From Clostridium sp. OS1-26 (GTDB taxonomy: Bacteria > Bacillota > Clostridia > Clostridiales > Clostridiaceae): a stretch of 64,000 nucleotides of DNA. Made by a program: the position numbers and the translations under genes. Every line of letters starts with the position of its first letter. The first letter of the stretch is position 1. A model generated the notes under the pieces. The model was not told the DNA's origin. It searched no databases and saw only the letters and a list, made by a program, of their open reading frames with translations. Where the stretch lies: the NCBI RefSeq assembly GCF_030915445.1, contig NZ_CP133264.1:4373208-4437207 (forward strand). Direction: 5' to 3'. This document shows positions 26,616 through 35,326 of the stretch, piece by piece.

Positions 26616-26648
26616 AAAAGGTTTTGGGTAGATCCTAAAACCTTTTTA
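26616..26648 (+). terminator. Terminator after the chemoreceptor gene
   Basis: aaaaggttttggg pairs with cctaaaacctttt (one bulge), loop tagat, T-rich tail. Confidence 0.8.
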
Positions 26649-26682
26649 TTTATATATAATTTGAAAATAATATATAAATCTA

Positions 26683-26732
26683 TTGACATACATATTGTTT
26701 TAGTGTACTATTCATATAGAACACTAAAACAA
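26683..26732 (+). promoter_or_regulatory. Promoter with palindromic GntR operator
   Basis: A -35 TTGACA (26683-26688) and -10 TACTAT (26706-26711) are 17 bases apart. A perfect inverted repeat, ttgttttagtgt (26695-26706) and acactaaaacaa (26721-26732), brackets the -10. The geometry is that of an autorepressed YtrA-type GntR operator controlling the downstream regulator-ABC operon. Confidence 0.8.
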
Positions 26733-26758
26733 TACAACAATTAAATGGAGGTGTGAAG

Positions 26759-27127
26759 ATGAGTCTAAACTTTGATCAAAAGGTTCCTATATATGTACAG
26801 ATAATGAATTTGATTAAAAGGGACATAGTTACAAAAAGACTGAAACCAGGAGATAAGCTATCTTCTGTAAGGGATATGGCTGCAGAACTGAAGGTAAACC
26901 CCAATACTCTTCAAAGGGCTTATCAAGAGCTTGAAAGAGAAGGAATAACTTATACACAGAGAGGGATGGGGACTTTTGTTATGGAGGATGAAGGTATGAT
27001 TAATGAATTAAAAAAAGAAATGTCCAAAGAGATTATAGATAATTTTTTAATGGGGATGAAAAATATCGGATTTAGCTCAGAGGAAATTTTAAAGATAGTT
27101 GAGGAGAAAGTTAAGGAGGATATGTAA
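26759..27127 (+). CDS. GntR family transcriptional regulator (YtrA type)
   Basis: A 122-residue protein. The N-terminal winged helix is clear (VPIYVQIMNLIKRDIVTKRL, KLSSVRDMAAELKVNPNTLQ, RAYQELEREGITYTQRGMGT), followed by a short helical dimerisation tail, as in YtrA regulators with no large ligand domain. ATG 26759 is favoured over GTG 26753 because the SD (ggagg, 26747-26751) has 7-base spacing. The stop overlaps the ATP-binding gene's ATG (taATG). It probably represses its own operon in response to cell-envelope or antibiotic stress. Confidence 0.92.
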   Translation: MSLNFDQKVPIYVQIMNLIKRDIVTKRLKPGDKLSSVRDMAAELKVNPNTLQRAYQELEREGITYTQRGMGTFVMEDEGMINELKKEMSKEIIDNFLMGMKNIGFSSEEILKIVEEKVKEDM

Positions 27128-27822
27128 TGGATACTATATTAAAGGCTGTAAAGCTTGAAAAAGGTTACTTTAATAAAAAAGCTCTAGATGGATTGGATTT
27201 AGAAATAAAAAAAGGAAAAATTGTTGGACTTTTGGGGCCTAACGGGAGTGGTAAAACAACATTTTTAAAAATTGCTGCAGGACTTTTAAGGCCTACCGGC
27301 GGTGAAATACTGATAGATAACCATAAACCTGGTGTGCATACCAAATCAATAGTGTCATATTTACCAGATAAAGATTATCTATTTAAATGGATGAAAATAA
27401 AAGATGCTATACAATTCTTTAAAGACTTCTATGAGGATTTCGATGAAAAAAAAGCAAAAGAGTTGTTAGAATTTATGAATCTGGATATCAACAGCAAAAT
27501 TCCTACATTGTCAAAAGGTATGAGCGAAAAGTTATATTTAACTTTAGTACTTTCAAGAAAAGCAAAGCTTTATATATTAGATGAACCTTTAGGAGGAGTA
27601 GATCCTACAACAAGAGAAAAAATACTTGATGCTATACTAAATAATTATAGTGAAGATAGTTCGATAATTATAACTACTCATTTGGTAAATGATATCGAAA
27701 GGTTATTTGACGACGTTGCATTTATTTCTGAGGGAAAGATTGTATTAAGTGGTAGCGCTGAAGAACTTAGAAATGAAAAGGAGATGTCTATAGACCAGTT
27801 ATATAGGGAGGTATTTAAATAA
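27127..27822 (+). CDS. ABC transporter ATP-binding protein
   Basis: A 231-residue ATPase: Walker A GPNGSGKTTFLK, degenerate signature LSKGMSEKLYL, Walker B LYILDEPLGGVDP and H-loop TTHLV. It is of the type that pairs with a six-span ABC-2 permease in YtrA/BcrA-like exporters. It is translationally coupled to the GntR gene upstream and the permease downstream (one-base stop/start overlaps on both sides). Confidence 0.93.
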   Translation: MDTILKAVKLEKGYFNKKALDGLDLEIKKGKIVGLLGPNGSGKTTFLKIAAGLLRPTGGEILIDNHKPGVHTKSIVSYLPDKDYLFKWMKIKDAIQFFKDFYEDFDEKKAKELLEFMNLDINSKIPTLSKGMSEKLYLTLVLSRKAKLYILDEPLGGVDPTTREKILDAILNNYSEDSSIIITTHLVNDIERLFDDVAFISEGKIVLSGSAEELRNEKEMSIDQLYREVFK

Positions 27823-28577
27823 TGTTTAATTTGGTGAAATATGAATTAAAGGGATACTATAAGGATTTTATTATAATACTTGGTGCAATAGCTGCTCTCA
27901 ATATACTTCTATTCACTAGAATAAATACATGGCCTGAAGGATCAATTACAGTTCTTTCATTATTAATAAGTTTTGCGGCGGCAGTAATAGTATTTATCTG
28001 GAATATAAGGTTATTCAGTAGAGATCTATATGAAGATAGTGGATATTTATTATTTTCACTTCCTCAATCTGGATATTCTATTTTAGGAGCAAAGCTTATA
28101 ACATCTATAGTTCAAGGATTGATAGTATGGGCGGTAGCATTCCTCTTCAATTATATAAGTATTCAAGGTCATAGCAGCTTTAGTATTAATTTGGGGCTGA
28201 TTATGAGAAATATAAGTCCAAAGTTTATCACAGAAAGCATTTTAAGCAGCTTATTTGAATATGTATATTTCCTCACTACAATCTATTTTTCAATAGCTTT
28301 AAGCAAGGTAGCGATTAAAAAGAAGAAGGTAGGAAAATTGGGCGGATTTATAATATTTATTATTATTTCAATTATAGTGGCTAAGATCACACAAATAGTA
28401 ATTGGAATTTTTCCTCAAACTTTCAATTTAAATATACTGACAGCTCAATCACAATTATCAATGTATGGAGCACACGTTATTCCAGTAAATATAGCAGCAA
28501 TGATTCTGAATGTTATACTATTCGTATTAATGTTTATAGCAACAGCGTATATTTTAGAGAATAAAATAGATTTCTAG
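27822..28577 (+). CDS. ABC transporter permease (ABC-2 type)
   Basis: A 251-residue integral membrane protein with about six spans (for example VLSLLISFAAAVIVFIWNIR, IIFIIISIIVAKITQIVIGI, MILNVILFVLMFIATAYILE). It is the likely membrane partner of the ATPase ending at 27822, overlapping its stop codon. The substrate is unknown; GntR-linked exporters of this kind often handle peptide antibiotics or envelope stress. Confidence 0.88.
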   Translation: MFNLVKYELKGYYKDFIIILGAIAALNILLFTRINTWPEGSITVLSLLISFAAAVIVFIWNIRLFSRDLYEDSGYLLFSLPQSGYSILGAKLITSIVQGLIVWAVAFLFNYISIQGHSSFSINLGLIMRNISPKFITESILSSLFEYVYFLTTIYFSIALSKVAIKKKKVGKLGGFIIFIIISIIVAKITQIVIGIFPQTFNLNILTAQSQLSMYGAHVIPVNIAAMILNVILFVLMFIATAYILENKIDF

Positions 28578-28878
28578 TATAAATTATTGGAGTAAAGAGG
28601 AGATTACTTAAAGTTTATAATTTGTTTATAATTAGTTTATAAAAAGTAGAGGAATATCTTTTAAAATAGAATTATTGAAAGGCTTAAACTCTTTAAAAAG
28701 AATAGCTTTGAATTGTAATCATTTTGTAACCATTCTTCATCAATATTTAACTTTTGAAAAGGTAATTTCTATTATAATTAAAATGAGAATAAGGGTAGTA
28801 AATATTAAAGTATAGGTTAATTAACTATTAACTTGGTTATTAGAAAAGGAACATTTATGGTATAGAGGGGGGAAACTA
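28578..28878. other. Intergenic, no gene seen
   Basis: 300 bases of very AT-rich sequence with repeated gtttataa blocks near 28612-28640 (three copies). No complete promoter with good spacing could be assigned. Confidence 0.3.
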
Positions 28879-29070
28879 GTGGAAGGTAATAATAAAGAAG
28901 AAAAAGGTACGGAATGTTTAGGAATGGCAATGGGGTTATGTACAGGTCTATTGGTAGGAGTTGTATTAGCTATGGTCACAAAAGATGCTAAAAGTATGAT
29001 TATTATGATGACTTCCGCTGGTGGTATAATTGGGTATTTTATAGATGAATTTATAAGAGGGTATAAATAG
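28879..29070 (+). CDS. Small hydrophobic membrane protein
   Basis: A 63-residue protein with GTG start behind a strong SD (agagggggg). It has a charged N-terminus (EGNNKEEKGTE) and two hydrophobic stretches (LGMAMGLCTGLLVGVVLAM, IIMMTSAGGIIGYFIDEFI) rich in Gly, as in small helical-hairpin proteins. No family is recognised. A terminator follows directly. Confidence 0.7.
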   Translation: MEGNNKEEKGTECLGMAMGLCTGLLVGVVLAMVTKDAKSMIIMMTSAGGIIGYFIDEFIRGYK

Positions 29071-29074
29071 ATGA

Positions 29075-29112
29075 AAAGAACAGTGAGCTGCGAAAGCATC
29101 ACTGTTCTTTAT
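29075..29112 (+). terminator. Terminator after the small membrane protein
   Basis: aaagaacagtga (29075-29086) pairs perfectly with tcactgttcttt (29099-29110), T-rich tail. Confidence 0.85.
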
Positions 29113-29239
29113 TGCATATTAAGCAAAAAAGGTAGAAGTATTTTAATTATGATATAACTAAATGAAAAACAACATAATATGCGGAATTGAATAAAGTTTA
29201 GAATTAAAACAGAAAATAAGATTAAAATATTATTAGTAT

Positions 29240-29306
29240 ATCAATACTGATGATTATCAATATAGATGATTATCAGTATTGATAATCATCTATATAATGG
29301 TATAAT
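29240..29306 (+). promoter_or_regulatory. Promoter with overlapping palindromes upstream of degV-padR
   Basis: Two overlapping inverted repeats: atcaatactgat (29240-29251) with atcagtattgat (29272-29283), and atagatgattatca (29262-29275) with tgataatcatctat (29280-29293). A candidate -35 TTGATA (29279-29284) lies within them, 16 bases from -10 TATAAT (29301-29306). A dimeric repressor, possibly the PadR regulator of this operon, could cover the -35. Confidence 0.6.
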
Positions 29307-29387
29307 TGTTTATGTAAGGATTGTTTAAACTAAATAATATATAAATTGAATTTCATGATTAAATTAGAATTAGAGGAGGAAAAAGCT

Positions 29388-30239
29388 TTGAGCAAAATAG
29401 CTTTAATTACGGACACAACGAGCGATCTTAATGAGGAAATAATAAGAAAGTATAATATAAATGTACTTCCTTTCAGAATTATATACAAAGACAGAGAATA
29501 TAAGGACAAGATTGAGATAACTCCTGAGCAAGTATATGAGAATTTAGATAAGGAAGTCCCTACATCATCCATGCCAGCCTTAGAGGATATGGAAAACCTA
29601 TTCGAATCCTTAGAAAAAGAAGGATATACTCATGCTATAGCTATAGTATTATCTTCAGGATTATCGGGAGTTTATAATGGTATAAAGATAGCAAGTGAAA
29701 ATCATCCTAATATTATCACGCACATATTTGATTCAAAATCAATATCATGGGGTGAAGGAGTAGTAGTGGAGGAATGCGGGAAGCTTATTGAGCAGGGAAA
29801 AAGCTTTGAAGAAATAGTTGAGGCTTTGCCTTCTATAAGAAAACGAGTTCATCTTTTCTTCGTAGTTGGAACATTAGAGTATCTAAAGAGAGGCGGTAGG
29901 ATAGGAAAGGTTTCAGGAACTATTGGAGAACTTTTAAATATAAAACCTATTGTTTCAGTAGACATAAATGATGGAAAGTATTATACTCATGAAAAGGTCA
30001 GAGGAAGAAAACAATCTTTGAATAAAATTATGGAGCTTGTAAAGGCAATTTTAGACGAAAAGAAATGTAGATTTTATGCCTTACATGGATATGCCTTAGA
30101 AGATTCACAAAAGGCTTTTAATGAAATCTCAAAGCATCCAAATGTAACAGAAGCAATATTCGGAGGATGCATAAGCCCAGTATCAGGAGTTCATAGTGGC
30201 CCTGGTCTTGTAGGTTTAGTTTTGTTTGAGGAAGAGTAA
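29388..30239 (+). CDS. DegV family fatty-acid-binding protein
   Basis: A 283-residue protein starting at TTG 29388 (SD agaggagg, 8-base spacing; the ATG at 29346 has no SD). DegV hallmarks: KIALITDTTSDLNEE, PTSSMPALEDMENLF, IVLSSGLSGVYNGIKIASE, FDSKSISWGEG, LEYLKRGGRIGKVSG and a C-terminal GPGLVGLV. The family binds a fatty acid or acyl phosphate and in Gram-positives acts as FakB, feeding fatty acids to kinase FakA. No FakA is nearby. padR follows after 5 bases. Confidence 0.92.
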   Translation: MSKIALITDTTSDLNEEIIRKYNINVLPFRIIYKDREYKDKIEITPEQVYENLDKEVPTSSMPALEDMENLFESLEKEGYTHAIAIVLSSGLSGVYNGIKIASENHPNIITHIFDSKSISWGEGVVVEECGKLIEQGKSFEEIVEALPSIRKRVHLFFVVGTLEYLKRGGRIGKVSGTIGELLNIKPIVSVDINDGKYYTHEKVRGRKQSLNKIMELVKAILDEKKCRFYALHGYALEDSQKAFNEISKHPNVTEAIFGGCISPVSGVHSGPGLVGLVLFEEE

Positions 30240-30244
30240 TACTT

Positions 30245-30694
30245 ATGGGCAAATTTGGCATAGACGAAAGCATTAAAGAAGAAGAAAAAAGGCTTTATGC
30301 GGAATATAAAAGAAAACTGCTGGAGTTAAAAAAGGTTAAAAAAGAGAATGAAGCTGTAGGGCAGGTGTTTACAAAAGGATTATTACCAATTTATGTACTT
30401 TATGTGCTAAGTTTAGGTGCTACCAATGGAAATGATATTTCTCATAAAGTAGGTGAGAGAACTAAAGGAAGATGGATTCCAAGTACCGGAGGAATATATC
30501 CTATTTTAAAAAAGTTAGAAAAAGAAAAAATGGTAGTTGGGAAATGGGATGATTCAAAAAAGAAAATTCAAAAGATATATACTATAACTGAATTAGGTAC
30601 TGAGGAACTCCAAAAACGAAAAGAACTTTTAAAGGAAAAAATTGAAGAGGCTTTAGAGGTGTTTAAAATAGTATACAAAGATTTGTACGAATAA
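30245..30694 (+). CDS. PadR family transcriptional regulator
   Basis: A 149-residue protein with a PadR winged helix: FTKGLLPIYVLYVLSLGATN, GNDISHKVGERTKGRWIPST, GGIYPILKKLEKEKMVVGKW, IYTITELGTEELQKRKELL. The helical N-terminal extension (residues 1-40) is longer than usual. SD gaggaagag lies inside the end of degV. It probably regulates the degV operon, where an operator-like palindrome overlaps the promoter. Confidence 0.9.
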   Translation: MGKFGIDESIKEEEKRLYAEYKRKLLELKKVKKENEAVGQVFTKGLLPIYVLYVLSLGATNGNDISHKVGERTKGRWIPSTGGIYPILKKLEKEKMVVGKWDDSKKKIQKIYTITELGTEELQKRKELLKEKIEEALEVFKIVYKDLYE

Positions 30695-30757
30695 AAAACT
30701 TACACTCTTTATCTTATAACTATAGTTTTTGGATAAAGAGTGTAGGTTTTTTATTCG
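30695..30757. terminator. Bidirectional terminator between padR and terC
   Basis: tacactctttatc pairs with ggataaagagtgta (one bulge) across a 17-base loop, flanked by A and T tracts on the two sides. Confidence 0.85.
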
Positions 30758-30766
30758 TATTAAAAG

Positions 30767-31483
30767 CTATATTTTAAACTTTTTTTCTCTGTAATCTTTA
30801 AAACTGTAGGTTGTAGGCTTCTTAGACATACAGAAGCCATAAATAATTGTAAGTAGTGCTGCGCCATAAGGGAGAATTATATTTATCATACTAAAATTAA
30901 GTACAAAATTATGCAACAACTTGTCCTCTAAAAGCATTCTAAAAGAGGTATGAGCAAGAACTGCTCCTCCTATGTAAGTAACCATAGGATGCTTGTTCAT
31001 TAGTTTTGCTACATATTGGCTTCCGAAAAATATAATTGGTATATTAAGTAGAAGTCCAAATATAATTAGCATAATATTTCCATGTGCAGCACCTGCAATT
31101 GCAAGTACGTTATCCAAACTCATAGTAACATCTGCTATGATAATGCTCCATATAGCACCCATAAATTTATTAGAAGAGTTTACACTACAATCTTCTTCTT
31201 CACAATCTGGTCTAATAAAATTCCATGTTATCTTTATAAGCAACAGTCCTCCTACTAACCTTATAGGAAGCCACTCTATCATTAAGATATAGGTTATAAG
31301 TGATGCGAATATAATTCTAAGTAAAACAGCAGCAAATACTCCTATAGCTGAAGCTTTCTTTGCAAGATGTGGAGGAAGTTTTCGAGTTGCAAGAGCAATT
31401 ACCCCTATGTTATCTCCACTCAGAACTATATCTAAAAGTGTAATCTGAGCTGCGCCTATTAATGAAGGAATTAAACTATCCAT
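30767..31483 (-). CDS. TerC family integral membrane protein (YjbE type)
   Basis: A 238-residue membrane protein. The TerC motifs are present: LLDIVLSGDNIGVIALAT near the N-terminus and IIADVTMSLDNVLAIAGAA in the middle, each with the conserved acidic/Asn residues in a membrane helix. Short cytoplasmic loop DCEEEDCSVNSSNKF. TerC proteins of this type are implicated in Mn export and metalation of secreted proteins. SD ggaggga precedes ATG. No yybP-ykoY-type Mn riboswitch is recognisable upstream. Confidence 0.9.
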   Translation of the reverse strand: MDSLIPSLIGAAQITLLDIVLSGDNIGVIALATRKLPPHLAKKASAIGVFAAVLLRIIFASLITYILMIEWLPIRLVGGLLLIKITWNFIRPDCEEEDCSVNSSNKFMGAIWSIIIADVTMSLDNVLAIAGAAHGNIMLIIFGLLLNIPIIFFGSQYVAKLMNKHPMVTYIGGAVLAHTSFRMLLEDKLLHNFVLNFSMINIILPYGAALLTIIYGFCMSKKPTTYSFKDYREKKFKI

Positions 31484-31696
31484 ATTATTCCCTCCTTATA
31501 TAATTTGCTTTCATATATTATTCTAGCACACAAAATAAACTAAGCCAAATGGCAAGTTATCCTTATAATAAGTATATTATTATATTTTACTTTATATAAC
31601 CTGGTTAGTAACACTTTATTAAGCCGTAGAATATATTAAAATAAGTTCTTAGTTTTTTATCAACTTAAAGAAAACCAATAATAGGAGTGGTTACTT

Positions 31697-32761
31697 TTGA
31701 AAAGGTTAAAAAAATTTCTATCCTTTTTCGTAACGGCACTGATGACAGTTTCTATTGCTGCTTGCGGTAATACTACTAATAAGTCAGATACGGGTGATGG
31801 AAATAAAGAACAGGTGGTTAAGGTAGCTTTTGATGATGCTCCGTCAGAGGCTGGGATAATACTGGCGGATAAACTAGGTTTTTTTGAAAAACAGGGAATA
31901 AAAATTCAATATGTAAAATTTAACTCTGGTGCAGACGAGCTCTCAGCGGTTGTATCAAATCAAGTTGATGTAAGCAGAGGAATAATAAACGCAGCTTTAT
32001 TCAATGCATCGAATCAAGGTATAGGCATCAAATTGGTAGCAGATGGAGGACATAATGTTCCAGGTAAAGGGTATTTTCAAATTGCACTAAAAAAAGGATT
32101 AGGAGCAAAATATAAGACCTATCAGGATATGAAAGGAATGAGAATAGCTATTGCTTCCGTTGGTTCAATTAATGAGCTCTTTGTACAAAAAGCATTAGAA
32201 AAGGGTGGCTTGACAAAAAACGATGTCAAATTTGTAATAGTTGACTCTTTCCCAGATATGCTTACTGCTGTAGCAAATAATAATGCAGATGCTACAATGC
32301 AGATTGAACCATTAATTACTAAAGGTGTGGATGAAGGAATACTTGAGTGGTGGAAAGATCCAGATGAATATGCAAAAGGAGAAGAAATATCGGTACTTAT
32401 GTATAGTCCTAATTTCTGCAAAGATAAAGAATTAGGAAACAAATTTATATTAGCTTATCTTCAAGGGGTTAGAGCTTACAATGATGCATTAGTGTACGGC
32501 GATAAAGATAGAGCTAAAATTGTAGATATTTTAACTAAAAATACCTTTGTAGACAAAGCAGATATTTTCCTAAGAATGAAACCACCTGGATTAGATTCTA
32601 ATGGATATGTATTAAAACAAGGTGTTATAAATGACCAAAAGTGGTATATGCAAAGTGGTATTGTAAAAAAAGAAGCTGATGTAAATAAGTTGATTGACAA
32701 TAGCTATGTAGAAAACGCTTTAAAACAGATAGGCGAATATAAATACACCAAGGGGGACTGA
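31697..32761 (+). CDS. ABC transporter substrate-binding lipoprotein (SsuA/NMT1-like)
   Basis: A 354-residue lipoprotein with signal peptide and lipobox SIAACG (Cys23). The mature part has an NMT1/SsuA-type bilobal fold (DDAPSEAGIILADKLGFFEK, KFNSGADELSAVVSNQVDVS, GMRIAIASVGSINELFVQKA, NNNADATMQIEPLITKGV). Such proteins bind sulfonates, nitrate-like anions or thiamine precursors; the substrate cannot be fixed from sequence. TTG start with SD ataggagtgg. It is first of a three-gene operon. Confidence 0.9.
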   Translation: MKRLKKFLSFFVTALMTVSIAACGNTTNKSDTGDGNKEQVVKVAFDDAPSEAGIILADKLGFFEKQGIKIQYVKFNSGADELSAVVSNQVDVSRGIINAALFNASNQGIGIKLVADGGHNVPGKGYFQIALKKGLGAKYKTYQDMKGMRIAIASVGSINELFVQKALEKGGLTKNDVKFVIVDSFPDMLTAVANNNADATMQIEPLITKGVDEGILEWWKDPDEYAKGEEISVLMYSPNFCKDKELGNKFILAYLQGVRAYNDALVYGDKDRAKIVDILTKNTFVDKADIFLRMKPPGLDSNGYVLKQGVINDQKWYMQSGIVKKEADVNKLIDNSYVENALKQIGEYKYTKGD

Positions 32762-32767
32762 TAAAGA

Positions 32768-33592
32768 ATGCAAATTGTAGATGAAAAAATAGTTAGATTT
32801 GAAACAGAAAAAAAGCAGGAAAACAAAAGCAAGCTTAGTAATAAATCAAAAAATAGAATTTTAACTGTATTATCTCCACTTGGTTTACTGGTTATTTGGG
32901 AGATTCTTGTTAGGACACATGCACTTGACAGTAGATTTTTTCCGGCTCCTACGACAATTTTAGGTGCATTATGGGAAATGATAAAAACCGGTATACTTTT
33001 TTCAGATTTGAAAATAAGTTTATATAGAATCTTTGGTGGATTTTTGCTCGGAACAATACCTGGTCTCATTATTGGTCTGACTATGGGGTTGTTCCCTATA
33101 GTGAAGATTATACTGGACCCAATTGTTGCGGCGACTTATCCAATACCGAAACTAGCGTTGATGCCATTAATTATGATATTACTTGGATTAACAGAATTTG
33201 AAAAAATGGTGGTAATAGCTCTTGGAACTTTCTTTTTAGTTTTAATGAATACAGTTGCGGGAGTAGTTAATTTAGATAAGATATATATGGATGTGGCGAA
33301 AAACTACGGTGCAAGTAAAAAAGATTATTATTTGACTGTTGCACTTCCAGGTGCACTTCCTATGATATTTACTGGATTAAAGCTTGGTATGGGAATGGCG
33401 TTACTATTAATAGTTGCAGCAGAAATGAACGGAGCATCTGAAGGAATAGGATATCGTATATGGGAATCTTATTCAATATTTAATATCCCAGAGATGTTTG
33501 TCTCTTTTATCATGATGTCTCTTCTTGGATATATTTTTACAGTGGTTCTTGATGAAATAGAGAGAATAATAATTCCTTGGAAACAAGATTAA
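32768..33592 (+). CDS. ABC transporter permease (SsuC/TauC type)
   Basis: A 274-residue permease with about six spans after a charged 35-residue N-terminal tail. The EAA loop is recognisable: KNYGASKKDYYLTVALPGAL, PMIFTGLKLGMGMALLLIVA, AAEMNGASEGIGYRIWES. It starts 6 bases after the binding-protein stop and works with the ATPase at 33607. Confidence 0.92.
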   Translation: MQIVDEKIVRFETEKKQENKSKLSNKSKNRILTVLSPLGLLVIWEILVRTHALDSRFFPAPTTILGALWEMIKTGILFSDLKISLYRIFGGFLLGTIPGLIIGLTMGLFPIVKIILDPIVAATYPIPKLALMPLIMILLGLTEFEKMVVIALGTFFLVLMNTVAGVVNLDKIYMDVAKNYGASKKDYYLTVALPGALPMIFTGLKLGMGMALLLIVAAEMNGASEGIGYRIWESYSIFNIPEMFVSFIMMSLLGYIFTVVLDEIERIIIPWKQD

Positions 33593-33606
33593 AGAGGATG
33601 ATAAGT

Positions 33607-34410
33607 ATGAATGGAATAAATTCATTGAGAAGCAAAACATATGATGATAAAGTGAAAATAAAAATGGAGAATTTAACTAAGAAGTTTAAAGTAAAAAAGG
33701 ATGAAGTAGTTGCATTTCAAAATGTGGACTTAAAAATAAGTGAAGGAGAATTCTGGTGTTTCGTTGGTCCTAGTGGATGCGGGAAGACAACTCTGCTTAG
33801 AGTACTTGCAGGGCTTGAAATGCCAACATCAGGTGTATTAGAGATCGCTCACAATAATAAAAGTAACCCACTAAATTCTATGGTTTTTCAAGAACATGCG
33901 GTTTTCCCATGGATGAACGTTTGGGATAATATAGCCTATGGCTTAAAAAATAGAAGATTGCCATCAAATAAAATTAAGGAAGTAGTAGATGAATTCATAA
34001 TAAAAACTGGGCTAGAGAAATTTACAAAGGCATTTCCGCATCAATTATCTGGCGGCATGAAACAGAGAGTAAGTATTGCTAGGGCTTTTGCCAATGATCC
34101 GGAGATACTGCTTATGGATGAGCCTTTTGCATCCTTAGATGAGCAAAATCGCATTATTTTACAACAAGAATTGCTTCAAATATGGGAAAGCAATAGAAAA
34201 ACTGTTGTATTTATTACTCATAGCATAGATGAAGCAATTTTTTTATCTGACCATATTATGCTTATGTCTGGACATCCCGGCGGAGTAAAAGATGTATTTG
34301 AGGTAAATATACCTAGACCTAGGGATATGTCAGAAATGAGAAAAAAGCCAGAGTTTAATGAACTTTTTATAAAGATATGGTCACAGCTGAAAGATGAAGT
34401 AAAAAGGTAG
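33607..34410 (+). CDS. ABC transporter ATP-binding protein (SsuB/TauB type)
   Basis: A 267-residue ATPase: Walker A GPSGCGKTTLLR, Q-loop MVFQEHAVFPWMNV, signature LSGGMKQRVSIARA, Walker B ILLMDEPFASLD, H-loop ITHSIDEA. The start is set at ATG 33607 (SD agagg); the longer TTG start would overlap the permease. It completes the anion/sulfonate-type uptake operon, followed by a terminator. Confidence 0.92.
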   Translation: MNGINSLRSKTYDDKVKIKMENLTKKFKVKKDEVVAFQNVDLKISEGEFWCFVGPSGCGKTTLLRVLAGLEMPTSGVLEIAHNNKSNPLNSMVFQEHAVFPWMNVWDNIAYGLKNRRLPSNKIKEVVDEFIIKTGLEKFTKAFPHQLSGGMKQRVSIARAFANDPEILLMDEPFASLDEQNRIILQQELLQIWESNRKTVVFITHSIDEAIFLSDHIMLMSGHPGGVKDVFEVNIPRPRDMSEMRKKPEFNELFIKIWSQLKDEVKR

Positions 34411-34421
34411 AAAAGTCAATA

Positions 34422-34455
34422 CTTAAGGGGACGTATTATATTCGCCCCCTTATTT
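34422..34455 (+). terminator. Terminator after the SsuABC-type operon
   Basis: taagggg pairs with ccccctta around a short A/T-rich loop, T-rich tail. Confidence 0.75.
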
Positions 34456-34691
34456 AATTTCGCAAGAAAATCATGTATTAATAGTTAAGGTATTGAATAA
34501 TATTTTAAATATACATTAATATTAAGAAATTCTTTATTTTGTTTATTGCAGAAAAGCTATATTTATGTTATAAACTATTAGTGGGTATTTAAATAAATAA
34601 AATTTTATTAAAGTAATGTCTTCATATTTTGAAGTCTTAATTTATAGAACTTTAGATAACGTATACATATTATCAAATTGGGGGGATGATT

Positions 34692-35201
34692 ATGCTAATC
34701 TATATGTTTATTTTTTTTGCTAAAATTATTGAAGTTTCACTTATGACTATAAGAACTGTTCTTATAACAAGAGGAGAAAAACTTTATGGCTCACTGATAG
34801 GATTTATTGAAGTATCTATATGGCTTTATGTAATAGGCAAGGTGCTTGTAAATATTGATAAAGATCCTATTAAGATGGTAGTATATGCATTAGGTTTTAC
34901 TTGTGGAAACTATATTGGATGTATACTGGAGGAAAAACTTGCATTAGGAATAGTAACTATAAATTTAATTTCCTCTGAAGAAGATGGTAAAAAGTTAGCA
35001 GAGCTGCTAAGGGATCAGCAGGTTGGTGTTACTGTGGTAGAAGCTGAAGGATTAAAAGAAGATAAAAAGATGCTTATAGCCCATGTTAAAAGAAAGAGAA
35101 AGAATGAAATTTTAAGAATTATAGAAAACTCTGATATAAAAGCTGTAATTTCAATAGTTGATACTAAAACTGTGTACGGAGGCTATGGAATTAAAAAATA
35201 A
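34692..35201 (+). CDS. DUF2179/UPF0316 family membrane protein
   Basis: A 169-residue protein with three N-terminal membrane spans (YMFIFFAKIIEVSLMTIRTV, GFIEVSIWLYVIGKVLV, MVVYALGFTCGNYIGCILEE) and a C-terminal DUF2179-type cytoplasmic domain (GVTVVEAEGLKEDKKMLIAH, VKRKRKNEILRIIENSD, YGGYGIKK). ATG 34692 is preferred to 34686 because of the SD (ggggg, 6-base spacing). The function is unknown; DUF2179 domains are thought to be ligand-binding. Confidence 0.88.
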   Translation: MLIYMFIFFAKIIEVSLMTIRTVLITRGEKLYGSLIGFIEVSIWLYVIGKVLVNIDKDPIKMVVYALGFTCGNYIGCILEEKLALGIVTINLISSEEDGKKLAELLRDQQVGVTVVEAEGLKEDKKMLIAHVKRKRKNEILRIIENSDIKAVISIVDTKTVYGGYGIKK

Positions 35202-35326
35202 TTTTAAAACAATTATAAAGTTTGTTAAAGTTTTACACGAAAACTATAATTAGTAATTTAACATAAGAATAATTAGTTTTAAAATTACTTTTATTTGAAA
35301 CTATGATAAAGGAGAAATATCTTAAC

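Noticed and set aside
31484-31696. Possible Mn (yybP-ykoY) riboswitch before terC
   Set aside because: I could not find the conserved loop sequences or paired helices in the 213-base divergent region.
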